Shown: piece after piece, positions 10,134 through 18,993 of the stretch
How the letters are laid out: every line of letters starts with the position of its first letter
Position numbering within the stretch: position 1 is the first letter of the stretch
Source: Solimicrobium sp.
GTDB lineage: Bacteria; Pseudomonadota; Gammaproteobacteria; Burkholderiales; Burkholderiaceae_D
Reading direction: 5' to 3'
DNA length: 50,802 bases
Assembly (NCBI GenBank): GCA_021155915.1
Contig: JAJNBE010000006.1
Coordinates: forward strand, 1 to 50,802
Made by a program: the position numbers and the translations under genes
Notes under the pieces: generated by a model
Told to the model about the DNA's origin: nothing
What the model saw: the letters and a program-made list of their open reading frames with translations, nothing else
Database searches by the model: none

Positions 10134-11153
10134 ATGAGTGTACCCTATACAAAATCCCCACGACTATCTTTTGATCGAAATCGTGCTCTACAATTGGCTA
10201 GCTCGACACTGTTAATCGAAGCAGAAGCAATCCAAGCCTTAAATTATCGCCTTTGCAATGAAAAGGATGGCAGTTTTACTCGTGCTGTTGAATTGTTACT
10301 TAATTGCTCGGGACGTGTTGTAGTTTCAGGTATTGGTAAATCAGGTCATATTGCTCGCAAGATTGCGGCCACCTTTGCATCCACCGGCACCCCTGCTTTT
10401 TTTGTACATGCAGCTGAAGCTGCGCATGGGGATTTGGGCATGATAACAACGCATGATGTATTTATGGCCATTTCCTATTCGGGCGAAGCCGGCGAATTAT
10501 TGTCTATAATGCCACTGATCAAGCGCATGGGTGCGCAGCTAATTGCTATCACTGGCAACCCCGAGTCTCAGTTAGCCAAGTTCGCAGATATCCACCTGGA
10601 CGTACATGTAGCAAAAGAAGGCTGCCCACTAAATTTAGCGCCCACAGCTAGCACGACGGTAACGTTAGCATTAGGCGATGCACTGGCGGTGGCCGTATTG
10701 GACGCTAATGGTTTTGGGAAAGAAGATTTTGCACGCTCTCACCCTGGCGGAGCGCTTGGCAGGCGTCTGCTTACTCATGTTCATGAAGTTATGCGCAAAG
10801 GTGATCAAATTCCTGCGGTGCGTTATGGCTGCGATTTAAAAACAGCCTTGCTAGAGATTACCAAGAAAGGAATGGCAGTGACCGCCATAGTAGGCGAAAA
10901 TTACATCCTAAGGGGTATCTTCACCGATGGTGATTTACGACGGTTATTAGAACAAGTACACGATTTTTCCGATATAAAAATTGCCGATGTCATGCATAAA
11001 GAGCCCCATACTATTGGCCCGGATCAACTAGCTGTCGAGGCCGTAAAATTAATGGAAACGTATCGGATTAACCAACTTTTAGTTGTTAACAAAAATAAAG
11101 AACTGGTCGGTGCGTTACATATTCACGATTTAACGCGAGCTAAGGTAATCTAA
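10134..11153 (+). CDS. kdsD: Arabinose-5-phosphate isomerase (KpsF/GutQ family)
   Basis: KdsD interconverts ribulose-5-phosphate and arabinose-5-phosphate, the first step of Kdo synthesis for lipopolysaccharide. The protein has 339 residues. An N-terminal SIS domain contains SGIGKSGHIARKIAATFAST and a HAAEAAHGDLGM segment with the catalytic histidine region. Two CBS domains (about 205-265 and 275-335) follow. The ATG at 10134 gives the family length; an upstream TTG at 10107 would add nine residues without a clear ribosome binding site. It opens the kdsD-kdsC-lptC-lptA-lptB operon, with 5 nt to kdsC. Confidence 0.95.
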   Translation: MSVPYTKSPRLSFDRNRALQLASSTLLIEAEAIQALNYRLCNEKDGSFTRAVELLLNCSGRVVVSGIGKSGHIARKIAATFASTGTPAFFVHAAEAAHGDLGMITTHDVFMAISYSGEAGELLSIMPLIKRMGAQLIAITGNPESQLAKFADIHLDVHVAKEGCPLNLAPTASTTVTLALGDALAVAVLDANGFGKEDFARSHPGGALGRRLLTHVHEVMRKGDQIPAVRYGCDLKTALLEITKKGMAVTAIVGENYILRGIFTDGDLRRLLEQVHDFSDIKIADVMHKEPHTIGPDQLAVEAVKLMETYRINQLLVVNKNKELVGALHIHDLTRAKVI

Positions 11154-11158
11154 ATTCA

Positions 11159-11695
11159 ATGACACAAAAAATAATAATCGCACAACAAAAGGCAGCTCAA
11201 GTTCGTCTCATGATTTTTGATGTCGACGGCATATTAACTGATGGTCGAATGCAGTTTAATGCAGAAGGAGAATTCCTGAAAAGCTTTCATGTGCATGATG
11301 GACTAGGCATACAGTTATTGAAAAAAATGGGCATTGCCACTGCAATCATTAGTGCACGTCAAACATCCATCGTAACTAAGCGCGCGGAAGATCTAGGTAT
11401 TACCTACGTTTATCAAGGCAACCATGATAAACGAGTAACATTTTCGCAGTTATTAGTTGACACCGGCATTTGCGCCCAGGAATGCGGTTTTATGGGCGAT
11501 GATGTGGTTGATCTACCGCTATTTTCAAAAGTAGGTTTTGCAGTGAGTGTGCCCAATGCTCATTACGAAGCGAGAATTCGTGCTGATTACATAACAGAGG
11601 CTTCGGGCGGGCTGGGTGCTGTCCGTGAAATTTGTGATTTCATTTTGCGTGCGCAAAATAAATATGATGCGGCTCTCGCTCCCTATTTGGTATGA
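11159..11695 (+). CDS. kdsC: 3-deoxy-D-manno-octulosonate 8-phosphate phosphatase KdsC
   Basis: KdsC removes phosphate from Kdo-8-phosphate to give Kdo in the cytoplasm. It is a HAD-superfamily phosphatase without a cap domain; 178 residues is the usual size. Motif I is FDVDGILTDG (nucleophile and acid/base Asp near residues 20 and 22), motif II is in AIISARQ, and motif IV is MGDDVVDLPL. It follows kdsD closely. Its TGA overlaps the proposed lptC start as ATGA, pointing to translational coupling. Confidence 0.96.
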   Translation: MTQKIIIAQQKAAQVRLMIFDVDGILTDGRMQFNAEGEFLKSFHVHDGLGIQLLKKMGIATAIISARQTSIVTKRAEDLGITYVYQGNHDKRVTFSQLLVDTGICAQECGFMGDDVVDLPLFSKVGFAVSVPNAHYEARIRADYITEASGGLGAVREICDFILRAQNKYDAALAPYLV

Positions 11696-12345
11696 ACCTT
11701 ACCCAGCGACGGATGCCGTCCCTAACGGGCAAACCGGGAATACTATTTACTATGAGCAAAATGAGACGCTGGCTATTGGTAATGTTTATCGGTTTGTGCA
11801 CATTGATGAGTTACTGGGTACTGGAAATGGTCCGTAGTAAAAATGATTCGGGCACAAAAACAATTAGCGACCGTCCTGATTACTTTATTGAGAATTTTGA
11901 TTTCATCAAAATACTCCCTGATGGGCAAAATAAATACCGTATAGTTGGTACCAAATTAGTACATTATCCTAACGATAATCATGCTGACGTTACCTCACCG
12001 GTCCTAACAAGTATGGACCCGACTCGACCTGTGACAGTGCGTGCCCACCGGGGTACTATAAAAAATATTGGTAATAAAACCAAAAATGAAGTACATCTTT
12101 TTGAAAAGGTAGTTCTTACTCGAGCCAAAACAGACACGGCGGAGCCTCTTCAATTAGATACTGAGTATATGATGGCTTATCCTGATCAAAATAGAATGGA
12201 AACAGATTTACCGGTTGCAATCCTTTCAGGTGACATTATAACCACTGGCACAGGGATGAAAGCCAATAATGCTACTGAACAAATACACATTTTGAAAAAT
12301 GTCTATAGCATCCTTCCGTCGCAAAAAATCAGGACAAAAAGATAA
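11692..12345 (+). CDS. lptC: LPS export ABC transporter periplasmic protein LptC
   Basis: LptC is a bitopic inner-membrane protein that links LptBFG to the LptA bridge for lipopolysaccharide export. Here it has a single N-terminal transmembrane segment (RRWLLVMFIGLCTLMSYWVL, about residues 25-44) and then a beta-jellyroll domain. That domain includes DYFIENFDF and the YRIVGTKLVHYPNDN segment characteristic of the family. The ATG at 11692 overlaps the kdsC stop (ATGA). An internal ATG at 11752, directly before the membrane helix, is an alternative giving a 197-residue protein. Its place between kdsC and lptA supports the call. Confidence 0.93.
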   Translation: MNLTQRRMPSLTGKPGILFTMSKMRRWLLVMFIGLCTLMSYWVLEMVRSKNDSGTKTISDRPDYFIENFDFIKILPDGQNKYRIVGTKLVHYPNDNHADVTSPVLTSMDPTRPVTVRAHRGTIKNIGNKTKNEVHLFEKVVLTRAKTDTAEPLQLDTEYMMAYPDQNRMETDLPVAILSGDIITTGTGMKANNATEQIHILKNVYSILPSQKIRTKR

Positions 12346-12357
12346 TTTCAAAATATT

Positions 12358-13017
12358 ATGAGTAAGCATTCCGTTTTTTTAAGCATCTTTCTGGTCTCGC
12401 TAGCCATTCAAATTACGATAAATATAGCTCGGGCTGAAAAATCTGATAACGAACAGCCTCTGCACATCAGAGCAGAGTCACAGACCTATGATGGCAATAA
12501 AAGAATTATCGTATATAACGGCCCTGTTCATATGGAAAAAGGGTCATTAGTTATTGATGCTTCGCGCCTCGAAATAGTGGAGAGTTCGAATGGGGATAAA
12601 ATTGAAACGCTATTCGGCAAACCTGAAAGGTTGGTAACTTATCGCCAAAAACGCGACGGGGGCACCGATCTATGGGCCGAAGGAGAAGCGGAAAAAATTA
12701 TTTATGACGATACATCCGGGCTTATCAAATTAATGAAAAATGCTAAATTAATATTGCTTGACGGAAAAGAGCGAACCCATGAAAGCTCGGGGATTTATAT
12801 TTCTTACGATAGCCGTAATGATTTAGTGTCTGTCAACAACACACTCCAGGGAGTGAGTATTCCGGGGGCGGGATTTACCAATGCCATTATTTATTCACAT
12901 AACAAACTAGAGACTAAGGTCTATCCCTCTGAAAATAAAGAGAAAACTGCTGCCCAGAAAGAAACTAGGACTAGGGTTGAGGGTGACAACAAGGAAAACT
13001 CAAGAGGATCTCAATGA
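12358..13017 (+). CDS. lptA: LPS transport periplasmic protein LptA
   Basis: LptA forms the periplasmic beta-jellyroll bridge carrying lipopolysaccharide from LptC to LptD. The 219-residue product has a signal peptide ([20 protein letters not shown], cleavage probably after IARA). The OstA-like fold is seen in [14 protein letters not shown], in [20 protein letters not shown] and in the long strand region up to about residue 185. The tail is charged and low in complexity, rich in Lys/Glu. It follows lptC by 12 nt, and its stop overlaps the lptB start (ATGA at 13014-13017). Confidence 0.94.
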   Translation: MSKHSVFLSIFLVSLAIQITINIARAEKSDNEQPLHIRAESQTYDGNKRIIVYNGPVHMEKGSLVIDASRLEIVESSNGDKIETLFGKPERLVTYRQKRDGGTDLWAEGEAEKIIYDDTSGLIKLMKNAKLILLDGKERTHESSGIYISYDSRNDLVSVNNTLQGVSIPGAGFTNAIIYSHNKLETKVYPSENKEKTAAQKETRTRVEGDNKENSRGSQ

Positions 13018-13781
13018 ATGGCTACACGAATGCTTCGACGAATAGCCATTTGCAAGTACTAGGATTGCAAAAGCGTTATGGGACGAGACAAGTTGTCAGT
13101 GATGTTTCTATTGATGTAAGGAGTGGAGAAGTTGTTGGTTTGCTTGGGCCCAACGGAGCAGGAAAAACCACCTCGTTTTATATGATTGTCGGATTAGCTC
13201 CATCGGATGCTGGCATTATTAAAGTTAATGGTGTTGACATTTCAAACTTACCGATTCATAAGCGTGCCAGATTGGGACTTTCCTACCTCCCACAAGAAGC
13301 TTCTGTTTTTCGCAAACTATCAGTTGAAGATAATATTCGGGGAGTACTTGAATTACAATACGATAGCCAAGGAAAACCTTGTACTAAAAGGGCAATTAAT
13401 GAACGCTTAAGTCTCTTATTGGGCGAACTACAAATTGAAAAAATTCGAGAAAATACTGCGCTATCTCTGTCTGGTGGTGAGCGTCGGCGCGTAGAGATTG
13501 CTCGGGCGTTGGCCACCAATCCACGTTTTGTGTTATTAGACGAACCCTTTGCCGGGGTTGATCCTATTGCCGTAATCGAAATTCAGCGCATTGTCCGCTT
13601 TTTAAAAGAACGGCATATTGGCGTATTAATCACCGATCATAATGTCCGCGAAACTTTGGGGATTTGCGATCGCGCCTATATTATTAATCAGGGGGCTGTC
13701 TTAGCCAGCGGTCACCCAGACGAAATTATCAGCAATGAATCGGTGCGGCGAGTTTACTTGGGAGATCACTTTCGAATGTAG
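13014..13781 (+). CDS. lptB: LPS export ABC transporter ATP-binding protein LptB
   Basis: LptB is the ATPase that powers extraction of lipopolysaccharide from the inner membrane with LptFG. It has 255 residues. Walker A is [16 protein letters not shown] near residue 42, the Q-loop lies in [12 protein letters not shown], the signature is [15 protein letters not shown], Walker B is [13 protein letters not shown], and the switch histidine is in ITDHNVRET. It is the last gene of the Lpt run; LptF, LptG and LptD are not in the window. The rpoN gene that normally follows is absent. Confidence 0.97.
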   Translation: MNGYTNASTNSHLQVLGLQKRYGTRQVVSDVSIDVRSGEVVGLLGPNGAGKTTSFYMIVGLAPSDAGIIKVNGVDISNLPIHKRARLGLSYLPQEASVFRKLSVEDNIRGVLELQYDSQGKPCTKRAINERLSLLLGELQIEKIRENTALSLSGGERRRVEIARALATNPRFVLLDEPFAGVDPIAVIEIQRIVRFLKERHIGVLITDHNVRETLGICDRAYIINQGAVLASGHPDEIISNESVRRVYLGDHFRM

Positions 13782-14010
13782 TTTTTGTAGCGGAATTGCT
13801 ACGAAAGCAGAGATTAAGCGTTTAATAACGCAATCAGCGCATTCATCAGAAGACGGATTGAGGAGAAGAAGGCATTCTACCCCCCTTTCCCATAATCCTA
13901 AATTCCTCTGTTGAACGCTTCTTAGCTTCGATAACAGGTTGAATCCATTGATGATTTCGCTCTTTACCTATTTCACCGTTCAGGTGGGAACGCTACAGGC
14001 TCGCCATATG

Positions 14011-14036
14011 CTCACTGGTACGTCTCACTGGCACGT
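14011..14036. repeat. 13-bp tandem duplication
   Basis: CTCACTGGTACGT (14011-14023) is followed directly by CTCACTGGCACGT (14024-14036), differing at one base. It is part of the repeat-rich gap between lptB and hpf. Confidence 0.85.
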
Positions 14037-14110
14037 CTTCCCGCCCCTGGCCGCGTTGCTCCTCCTTGCAACATACAGATTGCTTCGTCGTCGCGGTACA
14101 GCAGGGGTTT

Positions 14111-14128
14111 CAGAATGCATGCATTCTG
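14111..14128. repeat. 18-bp perfect palindrome
   Basis: CAGAATGCATGCATTCTG equals its own reverse complement. It lies in the repeat-rich lptB-hpf gap, about 14 bp left of the ATTCC tandem array. It could be a binding site for a dimeric protein or a by-product of repeat formation, and nothing nearby decides between these. Confidence 0.8.
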
Positions 14129-14142
14129 CCAGCGGAACGGAT

Positions 14143-14185
14143 ATTCCGTAGGACATTCCGTAGGACATTCCGTATAGGACATTCC
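14143..14185. repeat. Tandem repeat ATTCCGTAGGAC, about 3.4 units
   Basis: ATTCCGTAGGAC occurs at 14143-14154 and 14155-14166, then as ATTCCGTATAGGAC at 14167-14180 (2-bp insertion), then a partial ATTCC at 14181-14185. GGACATTCC also occurs inside dispersed repeat copy D near 49943-49951. Confidence 0.88.
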
Positions 14186-14266
14186 AACGGACTTTCCCTG
14201 CAAGGAAAGGTTCCCCAGAGCACCAGTAGAATTAATGCAGCTAGTAAGCCGGAAAAACGTACACTT

Positions 14267-14295
14267 GAACCTGCGGTGAACCTTCGGTGAACCTG
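14267..14295. repeat. 11-bp tandem repeat, about 2.6 units
   Basis: GAACCTGCGGT (14267-14277) and GAACCTTCGGT (14278-14288) are followed by a partial GAACCTG (14289-14295). This is the third short tandem array in the lptB-hpf gap. Confidence 0.85.
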
Positions 14296-14533
14296 TCCAA
14301 CAGAGGAGTCTATATAATAAAATGGCAGATATTTCATTAAAAATAAATTATGGTAGAGCTGAGGCTTACTGTGGCAAAATACCGGAAAATTCTTAAAGTT
14401 TCTTCATTAAATTTGCGGAAAAATTTTGTAATTTTGTACTTGTAATTTAGGCTTTGCCTCATACACTAGTAATAGGTTTAGTTTGTTTGATAAACCCATT
14501 TGTTTAAGAAGTATCATTCGGATAGGAGTATTT

Positions 14534-14911
14534 ATGAATATCACCATCAGTGGTCATCACATCGAAGTAACACCAGCTATTCGTGCACATGTTCAAAGTA
14601 AGCTTGAACGCATCATGCGACACTTCGACCAAGTCATTGATATCACCGTTACCATTACCGTTGATAAGCTTAAAGAGAAACAAAAACGTCATAAGGTCGA
14701 CATTAATCTTCATGTACCCGGCAAAGATATTCATGCAGAAAATACGGCAGAAGACTTATATGCCGCTATTGATCTTCTGATGGATAAACTAGATCGTCAA
14801 GTGATCAAACATAAAGATAAAATTCAAGATCATAAACATGATCCTGTAAAGCACATGCCAGTTAATTCGGTTAGTCCGGAGGGGATTTCAGCCGATCTTG
14901 CCAATGTATAG
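14534..14911 (+). CDS. hpf: Ribosome hibernation promoting factor (short form)
   Basis: Hpf binds the 30S subunit in stationary phase and promotes inactive 100S dimers. The 125-residue short form fits betaproteobacteria. The family start MNITISGHHIEVTPAIRAHV is followed by KLERIMRHFDQVIDITVTI and the basic segment KLKEKQKRHKVDINLHVPG. The second half includes AEDLYAAIDLLMDKLDRQVIKHK cut by a charged tail. The ATG at 14534 has a good AGGAG site 7 nt upstream; an earlier frame start at 14483 adds unconserved residues. It normally follows rpoN, which is missing here. A clear hairpin terminator follows. Confidence 0.95.
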   Translation: MNITISGHHIEVTPAIRAHVQSKLERIMRHFDQVIDITVTITVDKLKEKQKRHKVDINLHVPGKDIHAENTAEDLYAAIDLLMDKLDRQVIKHKDKIQDHKHDPVKHMPVNSVSPEGISADLANV

Positions 14912-14930
14912 ATAAGCCTCTTCTCTTAGA

Positions 14931-14956
14931 AAAAGGACGCGCAAGCGTCCTTTTTT
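14931..14956 (+). terminator. Rho-independent terminator after hpf
   Basis: A 10-bp perfect stem AAAAGGACGC/GCGTCCTTTT with a GCAA tetraloop runs into a T tract (14951-14956). It begins 19 nt after the hpf stop and ends the lpt-hpf transcription direction. Confidence 0.92.
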
Positions 14957-14992
14957 GATTTTTTTATTCTGCGGAAAATTTTAGTTTCCGGT

Positions 14993-16111
14993 ATGAAATC
15001 GCACGTATCACAATCTTCAATGACCAACTTCGTCATAACCCGCCTATGTCACCGAGTAGGCTACATCACACTAAACCGCCCCGAAGCCTTAAATTCATTA
15101 TCGTTAGAGATGATCCGTACTATCACCAATATCTTGTGTGAGTGGAAAGAAATTTCCAATATCCATGCCGTCTTTATCCATGCCAACCAAGAGCGGTCAT
15201 TTTGTGCGGGTGGTGATATCCGTTTTTTGTATGAGGCAAGTATGTCTGCCTCAACAAAAGATAGCACATTATTAGAAGATTTCTTTACTGAAGAATACTC
15301 CCTGAACCATTTGATTCATCAATATCCAAAACCCATCATTTCTTTATTAGACGGTATTGTGATGGGTGGCGGAATGGGGATAGGACAAGGCAGCATAAAC
15401 AAGCGTTGCAGAATTGTCACTGAACACACCAAAATGGCGATGCCGGAAGTGAATATTGGGTTTTTTCCTGATGTGGGAGGCAGCTATTTCTTATCGCGTT
15501 GCCCGGGATACATTGGCATTTACTTAGGCGTTGTGGGTGAAGTAATTAATGCTGCCGATGCTATTTATGCCGGACTAGCAGATCTGTATCTGCCCAGCGA
15601 ACACATTTCGGCTCTACTGAACTATATCGAACAAACGAATGAGTCAGACCTTTGCACCAGCATTTATCGATTTGCTAGCGTCTTCCAATCCCAACTCCCC
15701 GTTAGTCGCTTAGCACAACATCACAACCTTATTGATCAACATTTTTCCTACAACAACGTTACGGAAATTTATGCTGCACTCAACAAAGATTACTCGCCGT
15801 ATGCTCAACATATCCTCAAAGTAATGCAAACCCGCTCACCATTAATGATGTGCGTTACTCTTGAACAATTACGTCGCGGCAAGCATTTATCGTTCGCAGA
15901 ATGTCTGTGCATGGAACGCACTATGGTTCAACATTGTTTCAAATATGGCGAAGTGTTGGAGGGAATACGCGCCTTAGTAGTGGATAAGGACAGACAACCG
16001 AAATGGCAGCCGGCTAAATTAGAACAAGTTAGTAATAACTTGATTAACCATTTTTTTGAACCAGTCTGGCCAGACTATGACCATCCCCTACGCGAGCTTA
16101 AATCGAATTAA
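14993..16111 (+). CDS. Enoyl-CoA hydratase/isomerase family protein, probable 3-hydroxyisobutyryl-CoA hydrolase
   Basis: The 372-residue crotonase-fold protein has the length and pattern of 3-hydroxyisobutyryl-CoA hydrolases of valine breakdown, not of plain 260-residue hydratases. Visible features are the start YITLNRPEALNSLSLEMI and SFCAGGDIRFLYE (oxyanion-hole region). They also include the conserved block GIVMGGGMGIG with MAMPEVNIGFFPDVGGSYFL, and a C-terminal extension (DYSPYAQHILKVMQTRSPL). It stands alone between the hpf terminator and the convergent dgt gene, separated from dgt by only 4 nt. Other valine catabolic genes are not in the window, so substrate assignment is from family resemblance. 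Confidence 0.85.
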   Translation: MKSHVSQSSMTNFVITRLCHRVGYITLNRPEALNSLSLEMIRTITNILCEWKEISNIHAVFIHANQERSFCAGGDIRFLYEASMSASTKDSTLLEDFFTEEYSLNHLIHQYPKPIISLLDGIVMGGGMGIGQGSINKRCRIVTEHTKMAMPEVNIGFFPDVGGSYFLSRCPGYIGIYLGVVGEVINAADAIYAGLADLYLPSEHISALLNYIEQTNESDLCTSIYRFASVFQSQLPVSRLAQHHNLIDQHFSYNNVTEIYAALNKDYSPYAQHILKVMQTRSPLMMCVTLEQLRRGKHLSFAECLCMERTMVQHCFKYGEVLEGIRALVVDKDRQPKWQPAKLEQVSNNLINHFFEPVWPDYDHPLRELKSN

Positions 16112-16115
16112 CTTA

Positions 16116-17258
16116 CTAAATATCGTCTACAAAGAATAGGCGCCGATGCTCACGCATGGCATATCGGTCTGTCATTCCTGCAATATAGTCTGCAATTTTA
16201 CGTGCCTGAATCGCTTTATTATTCGCCTCCTCATCACGCACAAAGTAGTCCGGTGGCAGTAGATCCGGTTCGTCCATAAACAGATTAAATAAATCCGTCA
16301 CGCAACGCCGTGCTTTACTTGTCATCCGTTGCACTTGGTAATGACGGTATAAGTGCTGTTGTAAAAATTGCTTGAGCTCATTCGCTTCAGCGCGCACATG
16401 ATCCGTAAATGCAATGAGTGGAGGTGCGTTCCGTACATCTTCAATATCCCTCGGCTGTTGCGCCTGGATTCGGGTTCGAGACGCGGTGATCAGGTCCAGT
16501 ACCAATGTATTAATCATACGTCGTACGGTTTCTGCAACAGCCCGTCGCCCGGTTAATCCTGGAAAGGCCTGTTCGACTAACTGTCGATTGCGTGCATATA
16601 AAGCCACTTCCAAAAGGGCGTTTTCCTGCACTAACCCCGAACGCAGGCCATCATCTACATCGTGATTGTTATAGGCGATTTCATCAGCCAAATTTGCCAA
16701 CTGTGCTTCTAAACTGGGTTGTTTCTTTTTAATAAACCGCTGTCCAATTTCACCTAGTTGGCTAGCATTATTGCGGGAGCAATGTTTTAAAATTCCCTCC
16801 CGGGTTTCAAAAGTTAAATTTAAGCCATCAAAATTTCCATAACGCTCCTCTAACACATCGACTACGCGCAGACTTTGTAAATTATGCTCAAAACCACCAT
16901 AAGGTTGCATACACAAATTTAACGCATCTTGTCCTGCATGGCCAAATGGAGTATGGCCTAAGTCGTGCGCCAATGAAATGGCTTCGGTTAAATCTTCATT
17001 TAAATGTAAGTTCCGTGCGATTGCTCGAGCTATTTGGGCTACTTCTAAGCTGTGTGTAAGCCTTGTACGAAACAGATCACCTTCATGATTTACAAAAACT
17101 TGCGTTTTATATTCCAAGCGACGAAAAGCACTGCAATGAATAATACGATCACGGTCACGGCCGAATTCACTACGTGAAGTTGCAGGTGGCTCTTGAAAAG
17201 CACGGCGAGCTGGTACAAGATTCAGCGCGGCATATGGCGCCAGCTGATAAGCATGCAT
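16116..17258 (-). CDS. dgt: Deoxyguanosinetriphosphate triphosphohydrolase-like protein
   Basis: An HD-domain dNTP triphosphohydrolase that releases tripolyphosphate from dGTP or other dNTPs. It has 380 residues, the short type 2 Dgt size. The metal-binding HD set is seen in [19 protein letters not shown] and [24 protein letters not shown] and [20 protein letters not shown] supply the remaining ligands. The ATG directly follows the aroB-domain TAA with no intervening base, so it is cotranscribed with the aroKB gene. The pilMNOPQ-aroK-aroB-dgt order is common in betaproteobacteria. Confidence 0.94.
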   Translation of the reverse strand: MHAYQLAPYAALNLVPARRAFQEPPATSRSEFGRDRDRIIHCSAFRRLEYKTQVFVNHEGDLFRTRLTHSLEVAQIARAIARNLHLNEDLTEAISLAHDLGHTPFGHAGQDALNLCMQPYGGFEHNLQSLRVVDVLEERYGNFDGLNLTFETREGILKHCSRNNASQLGEIGQRFIKKKQPSLEAQLANLADEIAYNNHDVDDGLRSGLVQENALLEVALYARNRQLVEQAFPGLTGRRAVAETVRRMINTLVLDLITASRTRIQAQQPRDIEDVRNAPPLIAFTDHVRAEANELKQFLQQHLYRHYQVQRMTSKARRCVTDLFNLFMDEPDLLPPDYFVRDEEANNKAIQARKIADYIAGMTDRYAMREHRRLFFVDDI

Positions 17259-18974
17259 TTATGACATGCAACATGTTAGCAATGTTGCCTCCAGTATTTT
17301 GGTAGGGACGGTTTCAACCACTGCGTGCCCCATCGGTTTTAACAACACAAATTTAATCTCGCCGCCTTCATTTTTTTTATCAATTTGCATTTTCTCCAAC
17401 CAGGTGACCAAACCCAGATCAGGCGCTAGTACTGGTAAACCTGCGGCCGCAACGAGCGCGCGAATTCGGTCTTTTTCGGGCTCGGGTATATAACCCAATC
17501 GATGTGACAAATCTGCGGCCATTACCATGCCGCAACCAACCGCTTCTCCATGTAACCAAACACCATATCCAAGGGCGGATTCAATAGCATGCGCAAAAGT
17601 ATGTCCAAAATTGAGAATGGCACGTAAGCCACTTTCACGCTCATCCAACTGCACTACTTTTGCTTTTATTTCACACGAACGGCCAATTGCATAAGTCAAT
17701 GCCGTTTTATCTTGCGCACGTAATTGTTGACAATTTTTCTCTAACCAAGTAAAAAATTCGGTATCAATAATTGCGCCATACTTAATCACCTCAGCCAACC
17801 CGGCTGAAAATTCACGTTTCGGTAACGTTGACAGGAAATTAATATCAATAACCACTGCTTTTGGTTGGTAAAACGCACCAATCATATTTTTACCTAATGG
17901 ATGATTAATTCCCGTTTTTCCTCCGACCGACGAGTCGACCTGCGACAACAACGTGGTTGGAATTTGTACAAAGGACACACCGCGCATATAACTTGCGGCA
18001 GCAAAACCAGTTAGATCACCAATAACACCCCCCCCCAGAGCAATCAAGTACGTTTTTCGGTCACATTTACTTTTTAGCAGCGTATCGAAAATCAATGACA
18101 AACTTTCCATTGATTTATATTCCTCACCATCTGGCAAGATGAGTTGTTCTACTTTTTTTCCTGTAGCGAGTAACAACGCTTTAACCTGGTCCAAATACAG
18201 GGAAGCGATCGTTGTGTTGGTAATAATCATCACCTGATGAGAGGAGATATAGTCTGCAATTTGATTTATCGCGTCCGGCGCGATACAGATAGGATAGCTA
18301 CGCTCGCCCAAATCCACTGTGAGAAAACAAGAATTTTTTTGTGAGTGGGTGTGCATAGATGTTTTGGAATTTGATACGCGTTGAGTTGACTCGTTCAAAT
18401 CTGAGACCAAATTGTGTAGGTGAGGTTGTAACCGTGAGTTTGGAGCATCTAGCCAATTTAATTGCGCTAAGATAGTGTGAACAACTTGAGACGTATGCGG
18501 ACGACCAGTATCAATTACAACATGCGCTATTTCTTGATAAAGAGGCTCACGCTGACGAGTCAGTTCTTCAAGCACTTTGCGAGGATCTGAAGCATGTAAT
18601 AGGGGGCGATTTTTATCGTGACTAGTGCGTTTCAGAATCTGTGGAACGCTAGCCCGCAAATAAACGACTGTGCCTCGAGAAAGTAAATACTGGCGATTTT
18701 GCTCATTCAGAACTGCGCCTCCTCCAGTAGCCAAAACGATTCCACATTGCGCAGTTAGATCTCGTATAACTTTTGCTTCCCGTCGTCGGAAACTCGCTTC
18801 ACCTTCAATATCAAAGATAACCGGAATCGCAACCCCCGTTCGCGCTTCAACTTCATGATCCGAATCCACGAAACGCATATTGAGCTTTTTAGCCAAAGCG
18901 CGGCCTATAGTGGTTTTACCTGACCCCATCAATCCGATTAAGAAAATATTATGTTGTGTATCCAATGTACGCAA
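17259..18974 (-). CDS. aroKB: Fused shikimate kinase / 3-dehydroquinate synthase
   Basis: One uninterrupted 571-codon frame encodes two shikimate-pathway enzymes. Residues 1-173 are shikimate kinase: Walker [10 protein letters not shown] at 14-22, substrate residues in [12 protein letters not shown] at 84-86 and the lid arginine in KNRPLL near 123. Residues 217-571 are 3-dehydroquinate synthase: [14 protein letters not shown] [44 protein letters not shown] and [10 protein letters not shown] with the zinc ligands. A 40-residue low-order linker joins them. An internal Met207 (18356) could start a separate AroB, but no ribosome binding site precedes it. The first codon appears to be TTG, with only a weak Shine-Dalgarno sequence. 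The two are normally separate adjacent genes. Confidence 0.92.
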   Translation of the reverse strand: MRTLDTQHNIFLIGLMGSGKTTIGRALAKKLNMRFVDSDHEVEARTGVAIPVIFDIEGEASFRRREAKVIRDLTAQCGIVLATGGGAVLNEQNRQYLLSRGTVVYLRASVPQILKRTSHDKNRPLLHASDPRKVLEELTRQREPLYQEIAHVVIDTGRPHTSQVVHTILAQLNWLDAPNSRLQPHLHNLVSDLNESTQRVSNSKTSMHTHSQKNSCFLTVDLGERSYPICIAPDAINQIADYISSHQVMIITNTTIASLYLDQVKALLLATGKKVEQLILPDGEEYKSMESLSLIFDTLLKSKCDRKTYLIALGGGVIGDLTGFAAASYMRGVSFVQIPTTLLSQVDSSVGGKTGINHPLGKNMIGAFYQPKAVVIDINFLSTLPKREFSAGLAEVIKYGAIIDTEFFTWLEKNCQQLRAQDKTALTYAIGRSCEIKAKVVQLDERESGLRAILNFGHTFAHAIESALGYGVWLHGEAVGCGMVMAADLSHRLGYIPEPEKDRIRALVAAAGLPVLAPDLGLVTWLEKMQIDKKNEGGEIKFVLLKPMGHAVVETVPTKILEATLLTCCMS

Positions 18975-18993
18975 TCAAATTCGGCTAATCTTA

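Larger units (their letters stand above)
13782..14533. other. Gap of about 750 bp at the usual rpoN position, rich in short repeats
   Basis: No convincing gene lies between lptB and hpf, although rpoN (about 1.4 kb) is expected here in betaproteobacteria. The gap holds short tandem duplications at 14011-14036 (13 bp x2), 14143-14185 (12-14 bp x3.4) and 14267-14295 (11 bp x2.6). It also has an 18-bp perfect palindrome at 14111-14128 and a hairpin CTTTCC/GGAAAG at 14193-14210. The 70-codon frame at 13939-14151 crosses these repeats and looks fortuitous. The AT-rich right end (14330-14520) must hold the hpf promoter. The stretch may be a deletion scar. Confidence 0.6.

Noticed and set aside
13787..13802. 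GTAGC/GCTAC hairpin just after lptB as a terminator
   Set aside because: The stem is only five pairs and has no T tract after it.
13939..14151. 70-codon plus-strand frame in the lptB-hpf gap
   Set aside because: It runs through tandem duplications and the palindrome and has no recognisable domain; the hydrophobic stretch is probably fortuitous.
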